From an uncultured Blautia sp. (lineage in GTDB: Bacteria; Bacillota; Clostridia; Lachnospirales; Lachnospiraceae), in NCBI GenBank assembly GCA_934409175.1, contig CAKRVX010000063.1, positions 1 to 11,749 on the forward strand: DNA of 11,749 nt, read 5' to 3'. Shown piece after piece: positions 7,498-11,749 of the stretch. A model generated the notes under the pieces. The model had not been told where the DNA came from, did no database searches, and was given only the letters and a program-made list of their open reading frames with translations. The position numbers and the translations under genes are program-made. The stretch's first letter is position 1, and every line of letters begins with the position of its first letter.

Positions 7498-8529
7498 ATG
7501 GGATTCGATTTTATCAAAAAATTACCAACCCCTGAAGAAATTCGCAATCAGTATCCCATCGATGCTGAAATTCAGGCCATTAAAGATGCAAGAGACCAGG
7601 AACTTCGAGATGTATTTACAGGCAAATCAGATAAATTTCTTGCAATCATCGGTCCTTGTTCAGCAGACAATGAGGATGCTGTGCTGGATTACCTTACAAG
7701 ATTACGCAAGGTTCAGGAAAAAATAGCTGATAAGGTACTGATCGTTCCTCGTGTTTACACAAACAAGCCTCGAACAACAGGTGAAGGCTATAAAGGTATG
7801 GTTCACCAGCCGGATCCTGAAAAACAGCCTAACCTCCTCGCCGGTCTGATTGCTATACGAAAAATGCATATTCACGCAATTAAAACAAGTGGTATGACAT
7901 GCGCCGACGAAATGCTTTACCCGGAAAATTATCGTTATCTGTCTGATCTGCTCTCTTACGTGGCAGTAGGTGCACGTTCAGTGGAAGATCAGCAGCATCG
8001 TCTCACAGTAAGCGGAATGGATGTTCCGGCAGGTATGAAAAATCCTACCAGTGGTGATCTCGCTGTTATGTTAAACTCAGTAGTTGCAGCCCAGGGTGGT
8101 CATCGTTTCATCTACAGGAGCTGGGAAGTGGAAACTACCGGCAATGAACTTGCACATACTATTCTCCGAGGTGCTGTGAACAAACATGGAGAGGCAATTC
8201 CCAACTACCACTATGAAGATCTTCGTCTTCTCTGGGAAAAATATCAGCAGAAAAAGCTGAAGAATCCGGCAGTTATCGTAGATACCAATCACTCTAATTC
8301 AAATAAGCAGTATGACCAGCAGGTTCGTATTGCCAAGGAAGTTCTGCACAGCCGTCAGGTAGATCCTGAGCTTCATACTCTCGTAAAAGGTCTCATGATT
8401 GAAAGTTACATTGAGCCTGGGAATCAGAAAATCGGCTGTGATCATATCTATGGAAAATCTATTACCGATCCATGCCTTGGATGGGACGAATCAGAGAAAC
8501 TTCTGTATACTATTGCAGAAATGTGTTAG
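7498..8529 (+). CDS. 3-deoxy-7-phosphoheptulonate (DAHP) synthase, class I AroG/AroF type
   Basis: A 343-residue cytosolic enzyme joining phosphoenolpyruvate and erythrose 4-phosphate to DAHP, the first step of the shikimate pathway to aromatic amino acids. Family marks: IGPCS with metal-ligand Cys54, the PEP/E4P site KPRTT (90-94), GARSVEDQQHR (158-168), KNPTSG (181-186), LRGAVN, DTNHSN with His265, IES with Glu302, and ITDPCLGWDE with Asp324. Cys, His, Glu and Asp in this order are the four metal ligands of E. coli AroG. The length is near AroG (350). There is no fused chorismate mutase or ACT domain. Residues equivalent to several of the AroG phenylalanine-pocket positions differ, so the effector cannot be read from homology. 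It is a single-gene unit with its own promoter and terminator. The function is secure; the aroG/aroF/aroH choice is not. Confidence 0.93.
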   Translation: MGFDFIKKLPTPEEIRNQYPIDAEIQAIKDARDQELRDVFTGKSDKFLAIIGPCSADNEDAVLDYLTRLRKVQEKIADKVLIVPRVYTNKPRTTGEGYKGMVHQPDPEKQPNLLAGLIAIRKMHIHAIKTSGMTCADEMLYPENYRYLSDLLSYVAVGARSVEDQQHRLTVSGMDVPAGMKNPTSGDLAVMLNSVVAAQGGHRFIYRSWEVETTGNELAHTILRGAVNKHGEAIPNYHYEDLRLLWEKYQQKKLKNPAVIVDTNHSNSNKQYDQQVRIAKEVLHSRQVDPELHTLVKGLMIESYIEPGNQKIGCDHIYGKSITDPCLGWDESEKLLYTIAEMC

Positions 8530-8569
8530 ATTCTCTTCTCGACAGTTTATCTTTCTAATAAATTGATGC

Positions 8570-8608
8570 AAAAAAGCTTCGGCAGTTAAAGGCTGCCGAA
8601 GCTTTTTA
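8570..8608. terminator. Bidirectional terminator shared by the DAHP synthase and recombinase genes
   Basis: A perfect 15-bp stem pairs 8571-8585 with 8593-8607 around a 7-base loop, with A tracts on one side and T tracts on the other, so both strands give a hairpin followed by U residues. It ends the DAHP synthase transcript about 40 bases past its stop. The stop codon of the opposite-strand recombinase (8606-8608) lies in the base of the same stem. Confidence 0.9.
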
Positions 8609-9541
8609 ATGTCTTGGATGATTTTTCATATATACATCTCTCATTTTATTCATATTTACCCCCAGATATATCTGAGTAGTAGAAATATCCGAATGACCCA
8701 GCATTTCCTGTACACTTCTGATATCTGCACCATTCTGCAGCATATGTACTGCAAATGAATGTCTCAGAGTATGCGGAGTAATATCTCTCTTGATTCCCGC
8801 ACTCTCAGCATATCCTTTTAGCACTTTCCAGAATCCCTGACGGCTCATGGCCTTTCCAGAACAATTGGTAAACAGTGCTATCTCCTGATCATCCTGCACA
8901 AATACATTTCTGGCCGTTTCCAGATAGTACTCCAGTGCTTTTTTACACGGAGATCCAATCGGGATAATCCGTTCTTTTCCATTTTCATGGCAAACCACAT
9001 ACCCAAGCTGCAAATTTATATCTGAGATCTGTAAATGAAGCATCTCACTGACACGCATACCTGTAGCATATAACAATTCGAGCATTGCAGCATCTCTGAT
9101 TCCCTTTGTCGTATTTAAATCCGGCTGCTTCAGCAATTCATCTACTTCTTCTATTGTAAGAATTTCCGGAGTCTTTTTCTCTACTTTCGGGGGTCTGAGA
9201 TTTTCTGCAGGATCCTTACTGATTCTCCCCTCTTTCCACAGATATTGAAAAAAAGCCCTTATAGATGCCACGCTCCGCGATATAGAAGATGACGCAAAAT
9301 GTTCCCGTTCCATATAGCTGATATATCCTTCAAGTTCTAGTTCTTTTACCTCTTTCAGATCTTTTATACCACGATCTCTGAGAAATTCTGCCATTTTTTT
9401 CAGGTCTCTTTGATAAGACACCTCTGTATTCACGGACATTCTTTTTATATTATGCAGATATGCAATAAATTCCCTTATCTCTATATCCATATACTTATAC
9501 TTCCCGTTCCCTCTGTATTCCAATATTTCAATCTGCTGCAT
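8606..9541 (-). CDS. xerD: Tyrosine recombinase, probably XerD
   Basis: A 311-residue site-specific recombinase; Xer recombinases resolve chromosome dimers at dif near the terminus. An N-terminal SAM-like core-binding domain (about 19-105) precedes a catalytic domain with the full set: Arg163 (GMRVSE), Lys189 (NGKER), His257 and Arg260 (HTLRH), His283 (GHSD) and the nucleophile Tyr292 (TQIYLGV). A Met at residue 18 (ATG at 9488-9490) would give 294 residues, the normal Xer length, and the first 17 residues look non-conserved. Neither start has a convincing ribosome binding site: the upstream one has AAAGG only two bases away, the internal one a weak GGGAAG. The annotated start may thus be too early. 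Proximity to spoIIM matches Bacillus, supporting XerD over XerC or an integrase. No dif site was seen. Confidence 0.88.
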   Translation of the reverse strand: MQQIEILEYRGNGKYKYMDIEIREFIAYLHNIKRMSVNTEVSYQRDLKKMAEFLRDRGIKDLKEVKELELEGYISYMEREHFASSSISRSVASIRAFFQYLWKEGRISKDPAENLRPPKVEKKTPEILTIEEVDELLKQPDLNTTKGIRDAAMLELLYATGMRVSEMLHLQISDINLQLGYVVCHENGKERIIPIGSPCKKALEYYLETARNVFVQDDQEIALFTNCSGKAMSRQGFWKVLKGYAESAGIKRDITPHTLRHSFAVHMLQNGADIRSVQEMLGHSDISTTQIYLGVNMNKMRDVYMKNHPRH

Positions 9542-9587
9542 TACCTTTACAGATATTTCTCATACACAGCAATCTTTTTTACATAAA

Positions 9588-9599
9588 GCGGATATCCGC
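9588..9599. repeat. Perfect 12-base palindrome in the recombinase leader
   Basis: GCGGATATCCGC reads identically on both strands and lies in the predicted 5' leader of the recombinase gene, between its promoter and start codon. It could be a regulator site; as RNA it would have no loop, so a hairpin is unlikely. No known binding protein is recognised. Confidence 0.4.
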
Positions 9600-9632
9600 A
9601 ATCCGTTTTATCTCTATATAAAATGTATATGT

Positions 9633-9661
9633 ATTATACTGTTAATTTGACATAAAATCAA
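9633..9661 (-). promoter_or_regulatory. Promoter of the recombinase gene
   Basis: On the minus strand TTGATT (9656-9661) is followed after 17 bases by a perfect TATAAT (9633-9638). Transcription would begin near 9626, giving a leader of about 85 bases to the upstream start or about 135 to the internal one. The recombinase can therefore be expressed independently of spoIIM. Confidence 0.75.
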
Positions 9662-9751
9662 ACCCTTTTTTTACAAAAATCCCGAAAAATCAAGCTATTT
9701 CGACCTGACGTACCATATATCGGATATTTTATGACAACCTGTACAAAATCT

Positions 9752-9760
9752 TGTGGATAA
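9752..9760 (-). promoter_or_regulatory. Single perfect DnaA-box sequence
   Basis: The minus strand reads TTATCCACA, the full DnaA-box consensus, next to an A/T tract in the spoIIM-recombinase gap. I saw no second intergenic box, and one 9-base match can occur by chance, so a role in replication or DnaA titration is only possible. Confidence 0.25.
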
Positions 9761-9765
9761 TTTTT

Positions 9766-10347
9766 TTAAAAAAAATCTACAAGCACAAGAAGTTTTTCTG
9801 TCAACCACGGATTTATATAACATTCGCAGAAAATTCCCATCACATATACAAAAAGTGCTATTCCTGTTTCTTTGAGATATCTTGCCGATTTTCCAGGAAA
9901 GAGGCCTTTATTCTTCCATATCCCCATTGATATTTCCCATATCCGGCTCATCAGATACATCCACACCGGTATATAAAAAAGATATTGGGGCATCAGTAAT
10001 CCCGCGCCGATCAGGCCTCCGACAAAACCAAACTGCAAAACAGATATTGCACATACCGCCCCTGTCAGAATACCCAGGAAAATTATTCCAGTTACTGCCA
10101 GTGGTACCCCAAAAATCGAAAATCCACTGAGTACACTTAGAACAAAAATACTGCCTCGCATTTTTATAATATCCTTTAAATATTCCGTGCCCGAAATATT
10201 TCCTGCTGTAAAAGTGCTCAGAAAATAAATATCTGCCAGAGTCTTCTGCTGCCATTTCATTCTCCACAAAATATTAGGAATCAGATTTCCGGTCAGAAAT
10301 CCACAAAGAAATAAAATTAATGCTGGAAATTTCATTTTCTTTTTCAT
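9766..10347 (-). CDS. spoIIM: Stage II sporulation protein M (SpoIIM, DUF95 family)
   Basis: A 193-residue, strongly hydrophobic membrane protein. Segments are visible at about 7-27, 66-104 (two spans), 106-133 and 160-177, and PQY at 120-122 sits in a typical SpoIIM/DUF95 region. In Bacillus, SpoIIM is a mother-cell membrane protein that anchors the peptidoglycan-degrading SpoIIP and SpoIID machine that drives forespore engulfment. Length is near that family's usual 200-215. The GGGTGA element just before the ATG at 10345-10347 supports this start. It lies upstream of the XerD-type gene on the same strand, as in Bacillus, where only fur and yqzK intervene. The 3' end is a T8/A7 homopolymer across the stop, and I saw no terminator after it. 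Identification rests on composition, topology, PQY and context, not a catalytic motif. Confidence 0.78.
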   Translation of the reverse strand: MKKKMKFPALILFLCGFLTGNLIPNILWRMKWQQKTLADIYFLSTFTAGNISGTEYLKDIIKMRGSIFVLSVLSGFSIFGVPLAVTGIIFLGILTGAVCAISVLQFGFVGGLIGAGLLMPQYLFYIPVWMYLMSRIWEISMGIWKNKGLFPGKSARYLKETGIALFVYVMGIFCECYINPWLTEKLLVLVDFF

Positions 10348-10440
10348 CGCTTCACCCTGTACCAGTCTATGGAGAACATTCTGAAGATATGATAAAATTG
10401 TAAAACAGGATAAAACAATGGATCGTATAAAACATGATAT

Positions 10441-10486
10441 AAAAAAACCCTGCAGAATGTATATTTTTATACAATCTGCAGGGTTT
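10441..10486 (-). terminator. Terminator of the RNase Y gene
   Basis: A long stem pairs 10445-10456 with 10475-10486 and 10458-10463 with 10468-10473, with one A-A mismatch and a four-base loop. On the minus strand it is followed by seven T residues. It lies just 18 bases after the RNase Y stop and separates that gene from spoIIM. Confidence 0.9.
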
Positions 10487-10504
10487 ATATCTGCAAAGAA
10501 CTAT

Positions 10505-11749
10505 TTATTTCGCATAGTCAACTGCTCTGCTTTCACGAATTACATTAACCTTAATCTGACCAGGATATTCAAGCTCTGCTTCAATCTGTTTAGCAATATC
10601 TCTTGCCAAAAGAACCATATCTGCATCGCTCACGTGTTCAGGCACTACCATCACACGAATTTCCCTTCCTGCCTGAATAGCAAAAGATTTCTCAACACCT
10701 TTGAACTGATTTGTAATATCTTCCAGCTGTTTCAGTCGGTTTGTATATGTTTCCAGAGTTTCACGTCTTGCACCAGGTCTTGCAGCAGAAATCGCATCTG
10801 CAGCCTGTACAATACATGCAATCAGTGACTCAGGCTCTACATCACCATGATGAGACGCAACAGTATTGATAACGATAGGAGATTCTTTGTATTTCTTACA
10901 AAGATCAACACCAATCTGAATATGTGAACCTTCTACTTCATGATCAATAGATTTACCAATGTCATGAAGAAGACCTGCCCGCTTTGCCATACGTACATCC
11001 ACACCAACTTCACCCGCCAGCATTCCTGATAACTGTGCAACTTCAATAGAATGTTTTAACGCATTCTGTCCATAGCTTGAACGGAACTTCATACGTCCCA
11101 GAAGTTTCAGTAACTCCGGATGGATGCCATGTACACCAACATCCATAGCCGCTGTCTCACCATCTTCACGAATCTGAGCTTCAACTTCTTTCTGTGCTTT
11201 TTCTACCATCTCTTCAATTCTGGCAGGATGGATACGTCCATCTACAATCAGTTTTTCCAGTGCCACACGTGCAATTTCACGACGGATTGGATCAAAAGCA
11301 GATAAAACAACTGCTTCCGGCGTATCATCAATAATAAGATCTACACCTGTTAATGTCTCGAGAGTGCGAATATTACGACCTTCACGGCCAATAATTCTTC
11401 CCTTCATCTCATCGCTTGGAAGCTGTACAACAGAAATAGTTGTTTCAGATACATGGTCCACTGCACATTTCTGAATAGCATTGACCACATATTCCTTCGC
11501 TTTCTTTCCGGCTTCTTCCTTAGCTCTGCTTTCCAGTTCTCTGTAAAGTCTGGCTACATCCACTTTTACATCATCTTCAACGGATTTGAGTAATTCCTCT
11601 TTCGCCTGTTCGGAGGTCAGACCTGAAACTCGTTCCAGTTCCTGTACTCCTTTTTGCTCAAGTTCTTCTACTCGTTTTTCTTTTTTCTGCACCTCAGCTG
11701 CTCTCGCTGTGCATTCCGCCTCACGCTTCTCCACTGCATCTGCTTTCTT
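10505..11749 (-). CDS. rny: Ribonuclease Y, 5' end outside the window
   Basis: The visible 414 residues are the C-terminal part of RNase Y, a membrane-anchored endoribonuclease that starts bulk mRNA turnover in Firmicutes. Numbered from the first visible codon, a charged Glu/Lys/Arg-rich coiled coil (about 1-95) leads into a KH RNA-binding domain with the GREG loop at 121-124, then a metal-dependent HD domain with His233, the HD pair at 262-263 and Asp318 (AADAIS), ending in the conserved tail IKVNVIRES. Full proteins are about 520 residues, so roughly 100, including the N-terminal membrane anchor, are missing off the right edge. The frame is open to base 11749; the GTG at 11732-11734 is an internal valine codon, not a start. 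A strong terminator follows. Confidence 0.95.
   Translation of the reverse strand, partial: KKADAVEKREAECTARAAEVQKKEKRVEELEQKGVQELERVSGLTSEQAKEELLKSVEDDVKVDVARLYRELESRAKEEAGKKAKEYVVNAIQKCAVDHVSETTISVVQLPSDEMKGRIIGREGRNIRTLETLTGVDLIIDDTPEAVVLSAFDPIRREIARVALEKLIVDGRIHPARIEEMVEKAQKEVEAQIREDGETAAMDVGVHGIHPELLKLLGRMKFRSSYGQNALKHSIEVAQLSGMLAGEVGVDVRMAKRAGLLHDIGKSIDHEVEGSHIQIGVDLCKKYKESPIVINTVASHHGDVEPESLIACIVQAADAISAARPGARRETLETYTNRLKQLEDITNQFKGVEKSFAIQAGREIRVMVVPEHVSDADMVLLARDIAKQIEAELEYPGQIKVNVIRESRAVDYAK

Noticed and set aside
8606..9541. The tyrosine recombinase as a sign of a mobile element or integron
   Set aside because: It has Xer size and motifs, sits in a conserved spoIIM context, and no att repeats, excisionase, tRNA or cargo genes are nearby.
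11732..11734. GTG as the start of the RNase Y gene
   Set aside because: The frame continues open to the window edge and the membrane anchor expected at the true N-terminus is missing, so this is an internal valine codon.
1..11749. CRISPR array, tRNA, rRNA, riboswitch or T-box
   Set aside because: No repeated spacer pattern, cloverleaf or leader motif was found by eye, and the intergenic gaps are all under 230 bases.

Overview
The window looks like an ordinary chromosomal stretch of an AT-rich, Gram-positive, spore-forming anaerobe of the Clostridia, most likely Lachnospiraceae-like. This rests on the clostridial iscR-iscS-iscU cluster with a C-terminally extended NifU-type scaffold, two sporulation-type membrane proteins (SpoVB-like and SpoIIM), an RNase Y, strong AGGAGG-type ribosome binding sites and sigma-A-like promoters. 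I saw no insertion sequence, phage gene, CRISPR array, rRNA or tRNA.

Layout, left to right. (1) 1-1134: a plus-strand PHP-family phosphoesterase of the histidinol-phosphatase type, with a possible divergent promoter firing off the left edge, ending in a hairpin shared with the convergent next gene. (2) 1135-5962: a minus-strand block. It is read as iscR, iscS, iscU (iron-sulfur cluster regulation, sulfur donor, scaffold), then a terminator hairpin, then an Exp7/CtpE-like P-type ATPase. (3) 6089-8529: two plus-strand genes, a SpoVB/MOP-type flippase divergent from iscR and a metal-dependent DAHP synthase (first step of aromatic amino acid synthesis) with its own near-consensus promoter. A bidirectional terminator closes the block. 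(4) 8606-11749: a second minus-strand block, read as RNase Y (5' end outside the window), terminator, spoIIM, then a XerD-type tyrosine recombinase with its own promoter. The spoIIM-xerD proximity echoes Bacillus subtilis, where spoIIM, fur, yqzK and xerD lie together.

The clearest functional unit is the isc cluster. IscS would take sulfur from cysteine, IscU would assemble the cluster, and the cysteine-containing Rrf2 regulator would sense cluster supply and control the promoter next to its own gene. An imperfect palindrome lies exactly between the -35 and -10 of that promoter. The other genes are housekeeping or sporulation functions with no evident link to each other.

I found no convincing undescribed system. 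The best second-look items are local: a Ser/Glu/Asp-rich insert in the P-type ATPase just after its phosphorylation site, the hairpin between iscU and that ATPase, the candidate iscR operator, non-conserved feedback-site positions in the DAHP synthase, and the leader region of xerD. No stretch over 300 bases lacks a gene.
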